A stretch of 35,035 bases of DNA, taken from contig JABDRN010000035.1 of assembly GCA_013041745.1 (NCBI GenBank), positions 1-35,035 on the forward strand, written 5' to 3'. Both the position numbers and the translations under genes were made by a program. The notes under the pieces were generated by a model, which saw nothing but the letters and a program-made list of their open reading frames with translations, was not told where the DNA came from and searched no databases. Position 1 is the first letter of the stretch; each line of letters starts with the position of its first letter. The stretch comes from Gammaproteobacteria bacterium. Lineage in GTDB: Bacteria > Pseudomonadota > Gammaproteobacteria > SZUA-229. Positions 1 to 8,194 of the stretch are shown piece after piece.

Positions 1-298
1 GGCGAGTTACTCTTTTGCTACAGCCCAAAAGAGTAACCAGACTAATTTAGCCGGGAGCAAAATTGAACAGCTGGTTTTTAGCTGGCCCGAAGGGCAAAAA
101 ACAGGACGTTTTTTGTAACAGGCCGCCACGTCAGCTGCGCCCCTGTAAAAGGCACAGGGGTACCCATTGAGGCAATGCTATTATCATGCTGTGCCAGAAC
201 TCGCAAAGAACGCTCAGACAGCTGGCACAGAAAGCCCATGATAATGGTGCTGCCTCAATGGCTTGCTGAGGTGGACTGAAGGTCAAGAGCAAAAACAG
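1..298 (+). repeat. Structured dispersed repeat element, copy 1 (left end may be cut by the window)
   Basis: No credible gene lies here. The stretch is a chain of hairpins. An 11-bp perfect stem pairs 6-16 with 27-37 around loop GCTACAGCCC. An A/T-rich 8-bp stem pairs 95-102 with 108-115. CCCCTGT/ACAGGGG pairs 140-146 with 154-160. A long nested hairpin spans 164-261: outer stem 164-174/251-261, middle stem 181-188/238-245, apical stem CTGTGCCAG/CTGGCACAG at 189-197/222-230, and a 24-nt loop at 198-221. A tail at 262-298 is also shared with the inverted copy at 348-573. Relative to that copy it carries about 75 extra nt (about 41-115). The unit could be a structured RNA, a non-autonomous mobile element, or both. 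I cannot name a family. Confidence 0.75.
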
Positions 299-347
299 TG
301 TCTGCATTTAGTGTTGCGCTACTTCTTTGTTTATTTGTTTCTGGATT

Positions 348-573
348 CTGGTTTTTGTTTTTTTGACTTTCTCTCGCATCAGCCAAGCCATTGTTGTGCT
401 GCCGGTATCATGAGCTTTCTGTGAAAACTGTCTGAGCGTTCTTTGCGAGTTTTTTCACAGCATGATGCCGGCAGCACAGCAATGGGAACCCCGTGCCTTT
501 CACGGGGCGCCAGGCGTAGCGACGGCCTTTTCTGGGTACTCTTTTGGGCTGTTGCAAAAGAGTGCCTTGCCGT
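348..573 (-). repeat. Structured dispersed repeat element, copy 2 (inverted)
   Basis: Read on the minus strand this matches copy 1 hairpin by hairpin in the same order. Stem 535-545/556-566 has loop GCAACAGCCC. CCCCGTG/CACGGGG is at 489-495/501-507. The long hairpin spans 388-485: outer stem 388-412/461-485, apical stem CTGTGAAAA/TTTTCACAG at 419-427/452-460, and the same 24-nt loop at 428-451. Stem sequences differ from copy 1 but remain paired, while the loop is identical. The two copies are separated by about 49 nt (299-347). A short reading frame crosses this copy on the minus strand (722 to 408), but the hairpins explain the sequence better and I do not call it a gene. Confidence 0.75.
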
Positions 574-577
574 AAAA

Positions 578-745
578 GGCGAAACTCACGGGTACAATAT
601 AAGTACCTAGGTAGCGTCAGAAAGAGAAGTATCGAAAACGTGAATGAGTACCTCGCCCGCGGTGCGAGCACCGCAAGGCCAAACAAAAAGAACCCGGTAA
701 ATGCCAAACACCAGGCATTCAAATCAGGCGAAACTCACAGTACAA
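578..745 (+). repeat. Short direct repeat pair flanking a 129-nt spacer
   Basis: GGCGAAACTCAC followed by GTACAA occurs at 578-597 and again at 727-745, with one to two differences between the copies. The spacer contains three small hairpins: GGTAC/GTACC at 591-595/603-607, GCGGTG/CACCGC at 659-664/669-674, and AATGCC/GGCATT at 700-705/714-719. It adjoins the outer end of structured repeat copy 2 and could be its continuation or a remnant of an insertion. I see no gene between here and the end of tilS at 823. Confidence 0.5.
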
Positions 746-822
746 ATCCACATACCTAATCAGCACCAATAAAAGAAAACTAAAAATTGCAACAAGACCT
801 GCCAGACCAGAACAAAACAATA

Positions 823-2175
823 CTAAACAGACTCAACCTTAATCATCCAACCATCCTCTCCCTCAGCAACCGAATACTCCTTACTGACCCAGAGTCCGGC
901 AACAGCGATCAACTCATCACCAAGATATACCAGCGGTATAACATCCCTCTCCCAGGGCGGGATAGTCGCTTCCTGTAATAACTTTTTCAAACTCTGTGAG
1001 TGTCGTCGACCCGACGGGTGAAATTTCTCACCACCTTTGCGAGAGCGAATTGTAAAAGTTTTATCTAATAGATCTCTCTTTAAGCCACCGCCTTTTGAGT
1101 CGACAACTTGCAGCCGTATATCTGGCCTTTCTATGCTGATTGGTGAACCAGGATTCCACTCGATTTCGTACTGAAGTTCCCTGGCATTACTTTTTCTCAA
1201 CAGATAGATATCTCCCTGGAATCGCCTGAACACAAAGTCATAAAAAGCAACTTCAGGATTGGCATCACGCTGTGAATTGATCAACGTCCTTTCGATCTCG
1301 TGCAGCAGATTCCTTGTCGGCTGCTGATCCAGCGTCGAGATAATCCAGTAACGTAGAAGATTGAGCAGACGTGAGGATGACAGCTGACGCAGCCTGCTGA
1401 TAGACAGGCTGGAGATAAGGTCATAAACAAACGCTTTTGATTGAGTCTGCGCTGTTGAAATAGTATTCGCCAGGTCGATCGCCGCCATATCTTCCAGCAC
1501 TCGCAAGTTATTCGATTGCAATTCTGCCACCATTGCCAGCTGTGAACTGACTCCTGGCCAACGCCGTTGCAGCAATGGCAGGATATCTTTTCTTAAAAAG
1601 TTACGGTCATAAGAAGTATCCTGATTACTCGGATCCTCGACCCACTGCAGACTGTTCTCTCTGGCATAGACTTCGATCTCCTGCCTGGAAAATGATAGCA
1701 GTGGTCTGATATGCATATGGTCGCCAAATGTTTTATTAGCAGGCATCGCTGACAAGCCTGCCGTACTGGCGGTACGGAAAAGTTGCAGCAACAGGGTTTC
1801 TGCCTGATCATCTTTATGCTGAGCTGTTACCAGGCATTCACCTTTTTTCAGGTTCTCATGCAACGCTTGATATCTTGCATTCCTGGCCGCTTCTTCAGGG
1901 CTAGTGCCTGCTTTTGCTTGTGCATCGACATACAGTGTATCGAGCTGGACACCCAGTTGGTTACAGGTTTGTTGACAGTGCTCTACCCAGTCATCAGCGA
2001 TTACCTGCAGTCCATGATGCACATGGACTGCACGCATAGCGACATTGAGTTGCTTAAAACAGTGCAGCAGGACATGTGAATCGAGGCCGCCACTATATGC
2101 GACAACATATTGAGAATTTTCTGCGGGTGAATACAACGATCCCAGTGAATCTTGGAACCGTTTAGCAAAGGACAT
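823..2175 (-). CDS. tilS: tRNA(Ile)-lysidine synthase TilS
   Basis: This ATP-dependent cytosolic enzyme attaches lysine to C34 of the CAU-anticodon tRNA-Ile, so that it reads AUA and is charged with Ile rather than Met. The 450-residue protein has the N-type ATP pyrophosphatase PP-loop SGGLDS at residues 28-33, followed by the expected TilS elements HVHHGL and AQHKDDQAETLLLQL. Its long C-terminal half ends in a TilS C-terminal domain (RSRKGGEKFHPSGR, then KKLLQEATIPPWERD). The length is close to the E. coli protein (about 430). It is the last gene of the leftward set truD-accA-tilS, 45 nt after accA, an accA/tilS proximity also seen in other gammaproteobacteria. Confidence 0.96.
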   Translation of the reverse strand: MSFAKRFQDSLGSLYSPAENSQYVVAYSGGLDSHVLLHCFKQLNVAMRAVHVHHGLQVIADDWVEHCQQTCNQLGVQLDTLYVDAQAKAGTSPEEAARNARYQALHENLKKGECLVTAQHKDDQAETLLLQLFRTASTAGLSAMPANKTFGDHMHIRPLLSFSRQEIEVYARENSLQWVEDPSNQDTSYDRNFLRKDILPLLQRRWPGVSSQLAMVAELQSNNLRVLEDMAAIDLANTISTAQTQSKAFVYDLISSLSISRLRQLSSSRLLNLLRYWIISTLDQQPTRNLLHEIERTLINSQRDANPEVAFYDFVFRRFQGDIYLLRKSNARELQYEIEWNPGSPISIERPDIRLQVVDSKGGGLKRDLLDKTFTIRSRKGGEKFHPSGRRHSQSLKKLLQEATIPPWERDVIPLVYLGDELIAVAGLWVSKEYSVAEGEDGWMIKVESV

Positions 2176-2220
2176 GGTTATATCAGAAAAATATCATCGA
2201 CCGGGTGATACCAGGCAGCA

Positions 2221-3189
2221 CTAACCTGTTGACTCTTCGAGAAACTCACCATACGAAGTCAGGCGGCGGTAGCGTTCTTCCAGCAGTTTTTCCAGGCCCA
2301 TGGTTTCAAACTTTTGCAGGCTATCGATCAGGGCCTGCTTGATATTCCGTGCTGTTTCATCGACATCACGGTGTGCACTGCCCAGGGGTTCACGAATGAC
2401 CTGGTCGATCAATCCGGCATCTTTAAGTTTTGCTGCGGTAATACCCATCGCTTCAGCAGCGTCAGCCGCCTTGTCGGCACTCTTCCACAGAATGGAAGCA
2501 CAGCCTTCCGGAGAGATAACCGAGTAAGTGCTGTACTCGAGCATCATGACTCGGTCACCGACACCGATCGCCAGCGCACCGCCTGAACCGCCTTCGCCGA
2601 TCACTGTGCAGATGATCGGAGTTTTCAGATCAGCCATCTCGAACAGGTTACGTGCTATCGCTTCCGACTGGTTTCTCTCTTCTGCGCCGATGCCTGGATA
2701 CGCCCCGGGAGTATCGATAAACGTGATCAGCGGAATACGAAAACGTTCCGCCAGCTTCATCAGGCGCAATGCCTTGCGGTAACCTTCCGGCCTGGGCATA
2801 CCGAAATTACGACGGATATTCTCTTTCGTATCACGGCCTTTCTGTTGGCCGAGTACCATCACCGGCATACCATCAATTCGTGCCAGGCCACCGACCAGGG
2901 CGGCATCGTCGGCATAGGCACGATCACCATGTAATTCCTGGAAGTCGGTAAAGATACGATCGATATAGTCGAGTGTGTAGGGCCGCATCGGGTGACGTGC
3001 CAGCTTGGAAGTCTGCCACGCATCGAGTTTGTTGAAGATAGTCTTTGTCAGTGAACGGGATTTTTCTTCAAGTTTACTTATCTCGTCACCGATATTGACC
3101 TCGGTATCGTCACCGACGTAACGCAGTTCTTCAATCTTGGCTTCGAGTTCAGCGATGGGTTGTTCAAAATCGAGATAATTAGGATTCAT
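2221..3189 (-). CDS. accA: Acetyl-CoA carboxylase carboxyltransferase subunit alpha
   Basis: This is the alpha half of the carboxyltransferase that, with AccD, moves CO2 from biotinylated AccB to acetyl-CoA, giving malonyl-CoA for fatty acid synthesis. At 322 residues it is the usual size for AccA. It opens with the typical [20 protein letters not shown] and has the crotonase-like core with [62 protein letters not shown] and [18 protein letters not shown]. The C-terminal helix ends near [11 protein letters not shown]. It lies 75 nt downstream of truD and 45 nt upstream of tilS, all leftward. Confidence 0.97.
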   Translation of the reverse strand: MNPNYLDFEQPIAELEAKIEELRYVGDDTEVNIGDEISKLEEKSRSLTKTIFNKLDAWQTSKLARHPMRPYTLDYIDRIFTDFQELHGDRAYADDAALVGGLARIDGMPVMVLGQQKGRDTKENIRRNFGMPRPEGYRKALRLMKLAERFRIPLITFIDTPGAYPGIGAEERNQSEAIARNLFEMADLKTPIICTVIGEGGSGGALAIGVGDRVMMLEYSTYSVISPEGCASILWKSADKAADAAEAMGITAAKLKDAGLIDQVIREPLGSAHRDVDETARNIKQALIDSLQKFETMGLEKLLEERYRRLTSYGEFLEESTG

Positions 3190-3264
3190 GCGGTAAACCT
3201 GATTTTATTTATTTGTTTTATATAGATTTTTTAACTTTAGTTATTAGCTAGATTTTAGCATGTT

Positions 3265-4413
3265 TTATCCTGTTTTTGCCCTGGCGGAATTATTATCATT
3301 AGATTCATCTAACTCGAAAAAAATCTCTGCCAGAACCATGGTTGCATAACTGCCTGTGGGCAATGTGAAAGATATGACAAAATCATCACCCAGCCGGGAA
3401 CATGCCAGCTGCTCAGGTATGACACGGCATGACCGCCTCTGTGCCTGTAATCTGGCCACGATCAGGCCATCTCGAAAAACCGGGAACTGATCGACCACTG
3501 CCCGTTCCAGATCAGCCGCCTGTGAGGTGACCATAATATCCCCCTGTCCCCACATTATTGCCGTCGGGTTGATCTCCTTATTCATCAATCTCTGGTCGAT
3601 TTCGTCAGCGTTGTCTGCATCATCCTTAAAACAGGCCGATCTGCCATTCAGCATGAAGACATCTCCGGCTAAGCGGCTGTTCCATATACCCTGCTTAACT
3701 CGCTCAGACAGGATACGGTTGAACAACCATGAGCGTGCAGCAGACAGGTACAGGCTGCGCTTATGTTTTGCTAACTTGTAACGTGGCCTGGCGAATAGTT
3801 TCTCGGCCTGATCCAGGTTGTTATAGTTTCTGCCGAATCGTTGCGCACCGAAGTAGTTAGGCACACCACACTTCGCTATCTGATGACAGCGCAACTCTAA
3901 AGAATCGAACGTTGCCTCACTGTTATCGCTCAACTCGCGAAGTGTGATGCGGAAAGTATTACTCTTCAGCGCGCCACGCTGTAATTTTTTATTATGACGA
4001 AAACACTTTAACACCTCCACGCGCTCCTCTGATTCGAGGCGTCTGAACGATGCTTCAAATTCACACCATTCTGGCGTCGGCCTGCCGGGTAACTGCACAC
4101 TGAACCATTGAGAAGTAACTGCGTGCCTGTCTTTTAAGCCAGCATATGATACCGCCATCTTTTTTACACCACAGTATGCTGCCAGCTGCTGTGCTATCCA
4201 GTCGGTATTGCAGCCACGCTTCCTGATATATAACCAGCAATGTTCACCTTCACCGCTAAATTCGATAGAAATATTTTCTTTGACGATGAAATCATCCGCC
4301 ACTGATTTTAATTTAGCGGATATATCCAGTGCTTGATAAACTCTCTGCAGAGAATGACCTCTGTCCAAATAACCGCTAGCGGCAACCGTGGTGTCGTAAC
4401 TATGATTCGTCAT
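3265..4413 (-). CDS. truD: tRNA pseudouridine(13) synthase TruD
   Basis: TruD isomerises U13 of tRNA-Glu to pseudouridine. The 382-residue protein shows the family order. Near residues 38-45 is the substrate-entry motif (ADDFIVKE). The stretch GLKDRHA carries the catalytic Asp (D95), with TSQWFSV after it. GVPNYFGAQRFGRNYNNL then leads into the inserted TRUD domain, and the C-terminal half has LPTGSYATMVLAEIF. It is about 30 residues longer than E. coli TruD because of the N-terminal lead and the C-terminal tail. Its start codon lies inside the 5' end of the divergent SGNH hydrolase gene (12-bp overlap), so the two promoters must each lie within the other gene. Confidence 0.95.
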   Translation of the reverse strand: MTNHSYDTTVAASGYLDRGHSLQRVYQALDISAKLKSVADDFIVKENISIEFSGEGEHCWLYIRKRGCNTDWIAQQLAAYCGVKKMAVSYAGLKDRHAVTSQWFSVQLPGRPTPEWCEFEASFRRLESEERVEVLKCFRHNKKLQRGALKSNTFRITLRELSDNSEATFDSLELRCHQIAKCGVPNYFGAQRFGRNYNNLDQAEKLFARPRYKLAKHKRSLYLSAARSWLFNRILSERVKQGIWNSRLAGDVFMLNGRSACFKDDADNADEIDQRLMNKEINPTAIMWGQGDIMVTSQAADLERAVVDQFPVFRDGLIVARLQAQRRSCRVIPEQLACSRLGDDFVISFTLPTGSYATMVLAEIFFELDESNDNNSARAKTG

Positions 4414-5031
4414 ATTATTAATATTATTTTGCTCTTTATCTTCATCTTCGCGGGCTTATTGGCTAGCTGCAGTGATGATACAAAATTACCCGCACTCTCG
4501 AAGGATGCAACGATACTCGCATTTGGCGATAGTTTAACGTATGGCACAGGAACCAGTAGTAATAATGCGTATCCGGCAGCACTGCAAAGGTTGCTGCAAC
4601 GCACAGTCATCAATGCTGGCATACCTGGTGAGATAAGTTCAAAAGGCCTTGCTCGCTTACCTGCATTGATCGAAAAATATCAGCCAGCACTGATCATTAT
4701 CTGTCATGGTGGAAACGATATACTTCGAAAACTGAACCTGTCTGAAACCAGCGATAATATCCAGCGAATGATCGATCTCGCAAAAAGCAATAATAGTGCC
4801 GTCATACTGATCGGCGTGCCGCAGTTTGGCCTGTTTTTTAATTCTGCTGCCTTTTACGAGGAACTCGCTGAAAAAAATAATATACCGATATCAAACGATA
4901 TCCTGGGCGATATTATATCTAATAACTCGCTGAAATCCGATCGTATCCATCCAAATAGTCAAGGTTATCAACTGCTTGCAGAAGATATCAGTTCACTGCT
5001 GCAACGCCACGGTGCCATTCCAGGTAGGTGA
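4402..5031 (+). CDS. SGNH/GDSL-family lipoprotein hydrolase (TesA/arylesterase-like)
   Basis: Predicted outer-envelope esterase/lipase of the TesA-like SGNH family, 209 residues. I use the ATG at 4402 because the protein then begins with a lipoprotein signal: short basic start, hydrophobic segment 5-20 and lipobox LAS-C with acylated Cys23. The upstream in-frame ATG at 4333 would bury this signal. All four blocks are present: GDSLTYG with nucleophile Ser44, the Gly of AGIPGE (block II), GGNDIL (block III) and the catalytic Asp and His of SDRIHPNSQG (block V). Substrate cannot be told: thioester, lysophospholipid or aryl ester are all possible. The 5' end overlaps truD in divergent orientation. 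Confidence 0.88.
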   Translation: MIRHIINIILLFIFIFAGLLASCSDDTKLPALSKDATILAFGDSLTYGTGTSSNNAYPAALQRLLQRTVINAGIPGEISSKGLARLPALIEKYQPALIIICHGGNDILRKLNLSETSDNIQRMIDLAKSNNSAVILIGVPQFGLFFNSAAFYEELAEKNNIPISNDILGDIISNNSLKSDRIHPNSQGYQLLAEDISSLLQRHGAIPGR

Positions 5032-5067
5032 AATATAACTTAGACAATTGTCCAACTAATAAACATA

Positions 5068-5097
5068 TTGACATTTTTTGACGGTTCGTCATATTAT
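5068..5097 (+). promoter_or_regulatory. Sigma70-type promoter with embedded palindromic operator
   Basis: A perfect -35 TTGACA (5068-5073) and a -10 TATTAT (5092-5097) are separated by 18 nt. The spacer ends in the 13-bp palindrome TGACG-GTT-CGTCA (5079-5091), which touches the -10 box. A dyad of this size and position, directly before a TetR-family gene, is the usual arrangement for autorepression. The ATG at 5106 is only 8 nt past the -10, so the transcript from this promoter would start at or next to the start codon and be essentially leaderless. Confidence 0.72.
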
Positions 5098-5105
5098 TGT
5101 GCGCC

Positions 5106-5840
5106 ATGTCGTCACTTACACGAAAACAGCGAGAAATCAACGAGCGTGAAAAACTGATACTTTCTGCAGCACAAACCATGCTTCACCAGCATGGCTACAA
5201 CTACCTGACCATGGACCGGGTGGCAGAAACCGTCGAATACTCCAAAGGCACCATCTATAATCATTTTGCCAGTAAAGAAGACCTGGTCTGCTCGCTGTGC
5301 TGTCGTTGTGTTAGCAACCTTATCGACGTATTCGAGCGTGCCTATCATTACCCGGGAACAACACGTGAACGTTATTCAGCGATCGGTATCGGCTACTCTC
5401 TCTACCACCAGTTACATCCACTGGATAGCCAAATCCTGCAGACTGTTAAAAATAACGCCGTCAGAGAAAAGATAAGTGAATATAAACTGGCGGAGATGGA
5501 ATCACTGGAACAGAAGATTACAAAGATAACCAGCAGTATCGTGCAGCAAGCCATCGATTGTGGCGACCTGGATAAACGTCACCAGGACAACGTGAGTACC
5601 ATCGTATTTGGTTGCTGGTCTATGCACTACGGTGCTCTGATGCTGGACCAGTCAGATATTCCGTTATATGAACTTGGTTTTAACCCGGTCGTTAAGATGT
5701 TGTGGAAAAATGCCAATATCTATCTCGATGGTTACCAGTGGCAACCACTGAGCAGTTCGATCGACACGGACCAGCTGTTCGAAAAAATTTCAACCGCACT
5801 GTTTGACGGTGAGATCAATATGCTAAAACAGGCGGTGTAG
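5106..5840 (+). CDS. TetR/AcrR-family transcriptional regulator
   Basis: One-component repressor of 244 residues. The N-terminal helix-turn-helix runs from about residue 17 to 60: LILSAAQTMLHQHGYNYLTM, then VAETVEYSKGTIYNHFASKEDLV, the canonical TetR signature. The remainder is an all-helical ligand-binding and dimerisation domain with no family I can name. I choose ATG 5106 over an in-frame TTG at 5097, because that codon lies on the -10 box. The gene precedes the MMPL exporter by 62 nt in the same direction. With the promoter palindrome, this suggests it controls itself and the export operon in response to a small hydrophobic ligand, which is inference. Confidence 0.92.
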   Translation: MSSLTRKQREINEREKLILSAAQTMLHQHGYNYLTMDRVAETVEYSKGTIYNHFASKEDLVCSLCCRCVSNLIDVFERAYHYPGTTRERYSAIGIGYSLYHQLHPLDSQILQTVKNNAVREKISEYKLAEMESLEQKITKITSSIVQQAIDCGDLDKRHQDNVSTIVFGCWSMHYGALMLDQSDIPLYELGFNPVVKMLWKNANIYLDGYQWQPLSSSIDTDQLFEKISTALFDGEINMLKQAV

Positions 5841-5902
5841 GACATGGCCTGTTGTTGAATATAAATTAAAATATAACTAACAATAAAAATCGAGAAAAAA
5901 CT

Positions 5903-8194
5903 ATGATCGAGTCATATACGCGTTGGATAATACGCTGGAGATACCTTGTTGTCCTCGTCACCATCGCGCTGACATTCGCGCTTGCTTCTGGCGGCCGTTT
6001 CCTGGGCTTCAGCAATGATTACAGGATGTTCTTTGGTGATGATAATCCCCAGTTACTGGCATTCGAGAAGATGCAGGCGACATTCAACAAGAACGATAAT
6101 GTCCTGTTCGTGGTGACACCGAAATCAGGCAAGGTCTTCACCAGGGAGACACTGGCGGTAATAAAAGAATTAACCGAAGAGGCCTGGCAGACACCCTATT
6201 CCATACGTGTCGACTCGATCACCAACCATCAGCATACAACCGCTGAAGACGATGACCTTATCGTCGATGATCTGGTAGTGGATCCGTACAGTTTGAGCGA
6301 TAGTGACCTGCTGAAGGTGCAGTCCATCGCAATCAATGAGCCGATGCTGGTTCATCGGCTGGTATCACCTGACAGCCGCTTTGCCGGTGTCAATGTGACC
6401 GTACAACTTCCCGGTAAAGCACTCGACGAAGTACCGAAACCGATCGCCTTCGCACGTGAATTAAAACAGTCGATGCTAGAGAAACATCCTGAAGTGGAAA
6501 TTCGCCTGGTCGGTATGGCGGTAATGAATAATGCTTTCCCTGAAGCCAGCCAGGATGATGTCGCTAACCTGTATCCGTTAGCACTGGGTTTTATCGTACT
6601 CACTTTGTTTATCCTACTGAGAGGCTTAAGCGGCACCATAGCGACATTCATCATGATCATCATGTCTATTATGACCGCGATGGGCCTTGCCGGCTGGTCA
6701 GGCATCATGTTATCACCGCCGGTGATGTCAGCGCCTATAATGATACTGACCATGGCGGTCGCAGATGCCGTCCACCTGCTGGTCACCATGCGGCATGAGC
6801 TCGCCATCGGCGTGGATAAAAACAAAGCCATCATCGAGAGCATGCGCATCAACTTCCGCCCGATATTCGTAACCACGCTGACCACTGTCCTCGGTTTTTT
6901 AAGCCTTAATTTCAGCGATGCGCCGCCGTTTCATGATCTCGGTAATATCGCCGCTATGGGTGTAGGCGCTGCATTCATATTCACTATCACTTTCCTGCCG
7001 GCGATCGTCAGTATACTGCCAGCAACGGGCAAACGTGAAGTTGCCGGCAAACAGATGATGACGAAAATTGGTGAATTCGTGATAGCAAAACAGAAGCCAC
7101 TGCTTTACGGCAATGCCTTCATCATCATATTACTTGCTACGATGGTTCCGCTGAATGAACTGAACGATCAGTTCGTCAATTATTTCGATGAGAGCATCGA
7201 ATTTCGACGCGATTCGGATTACTCAGCAGAAAACCTGACCGGTGTGTATTACATCGATTATGCCCTGGGCACCGAAGAATCGGGTGGCATCAGCGATCCG
7301 CAATATCTCGCCGATGTAGCAGAGTTTTCACAATACCTGCGCTCACAACCGGAAGTCATCCATGTGCAGACCATCTCGGACACTTTCAAACGTCTGAATA
7401 AAAACATGCATGGTGATGATCCGGCCTGGCAGCGCCTGCCGGAAGAACGCAACCTGGCCGCACAGTATCTATTGTTATACGAGATGTCACTGCCTTATGG
7501 CCTGGATCTCAACAACCAGATCGATGTAGACAAGTCTGCGACCAAGATTTCTGTCACCTTACAGACACTGTCTTCCAATGAAGTGATCGCCTTCGATAAT
7601 GCGGTCATGCAGTGGCTGGACGAGAACATGCCATCGATCAAACCCTATAATGGCAGCCCTACCATCATGTTTGCACACCTGGGCAAACGTAATATCACCA
7701 GCATGCTGACCGGTACCACGATAGCGCTCATCCTGATATCAGCGGTATTGATATTTTTCCTGGGCTCACTGAAGTATGGCGTTATCAGCTTATTGCCAAA
7801 CCTGACTCCTGCCCTGGCAGCCTTTGGTCTATGGGGGATCATGGTGGGTGAAGTCGGCATCGGATTATCGATCGTCACAGGCATGACACTGGGTATCGTG
7901 GTCGATGATACCGTGCATTTTCTCAGTAAATATCTTCGAGCACGCCGCGAAAAAGGCCTGAATGCGGAAGATGCAGTACGCTATGCATTCAACAATGTCG
8001 GCCTCGCCCTGCTGGTCACATCGGTGGTACTGGTCGCCGGCTTCATGATCTTGGCACAGTCGCATTTTTACCTGAACTCTAGTATGGGCCTGTTGACCAG
8101 TGTGGTCATCATGCTCGCGCTCATTATCGACCTGACATTATTACCTGCCCTGCTGATGAAATTTGCCAGCAGCAAAAAAGGAGAGAAACTATGA
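5903..8194 (+). CDS. RND superfamily (MMPL-type) transporter
   Basis: Inner-membrane transporter of 763 residues with the MMPL/HpnN-like RND layout. TM1 lies at about 12-30, followed by a periplasmic domain to about 220. TM2-6 form about 222-372. TM7 (about 395-412) is followed by the second periplasmic domain. TM8-12 fill the C-terminal 150 residues. The two half-repeats carry MAVADAVHLLVTM and GIVVDDTVHFLSKYLRA, the Asp/His membrane motifs typical of proton-driven MMPL and SSD-like proteins. It is shorter than AcrB-type pumps (about 1,050 residues), and no membrane-fusion protein gene is adjacent, arguing for lipid or hydrophobic-metabolite export rather than tripartite drug efflux. It overlaps the next gene by ATGA. 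Confidence 0.92.
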   Translation: MIESYTRWIIRWRYLVVLVTIALTFALASGGRFLGFSNDYRMFFGDDNPQLLAFEKMQATFNKNDNVLFVVTPKSGKVFTRETLAVIKELTEEAWQTPYSIRVDSITNHQHTTAEDDDLIVDDLVVDPYSLSDSDLLKVQSIAINEPMLVHRLVSPDSRFAGVNVTVQLPGKALDEVPKPIAFARELKQSMLEKHPEVEIRLVGMAVMNNAFPEASQDDVANLYPLALGFIVLTLFILLRGLSGTIATFIMIIMSIMTAMGLAGWSGIMLSPPVMSAPIMILTMAVADAVHLLVTMRHELAIGVDKNKAIIESMRINFRPIFVTTLTTVLGFLSLNFSDAPPFHDLGNIAAMGVGAAFIFTITFLPAIVSILPATGKREVAGKQMMTKIGEFVIAKQKPLLYGNAFIIILLATMVPLNELNDQFVNYFDESIEFRRDSDYSAENLTGVYYIDYALGTEESGGISDPQYLADVAEFSQYLRSQPEVIHVQTISDTFKRLNKNMHGDDPAWQRLPEERNLAAQYLLLYEMSLPYGLDLNNQIDVDKSATKISVTLQTLSSNEVIAFDNAVMQWLDENMPSIKPYNGSPTIMFAHLGKRNITSMLTGTTIALILISAVLIFFLGSLKYGVISLLPNLTPALAAFGLWGIMVGEVGIGLSIVTGMTLGIVVDDTVHFLSKYLRARREKGLNAEDAVRYAFNNVGLALLVTSVVLVAGFMILAQSHFYLNSSMGLLTSVVIMLALIIDLTLLPALLMKFASSKKGEKL

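Noticed and set aside
1-573. Known element types for the structured repeat: integron attC, CRISPR array, REP/RAYT or HEARO-type RNA
   Set aside because: No attC-type core sites (GTTRRRY/RYYYAAC) in the right places, no regularly spaced repeats with spacers, and no associated transposase, integrase or IscB/IsrB-like gene in the window; assigning a name would be a guess.
408-722. Minus-strand open frame of about 104 codons across repeat copy 2
   Set aside because: It is fully accounted for by the paired hairpins of the repeat, crosses non-homologous flanking sequence, and lacks a ribosome-binding site; I regard it as spurious translation of the element.
5032-5067. Terminator between the esterase gene and the TetR promoter
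   Set aside because: GACAATTGTC at 5043-5052 is a perfect short palindrome, but it has no loop and no T-run, and lies beside the -35 region; more likely incidental or a second operator.
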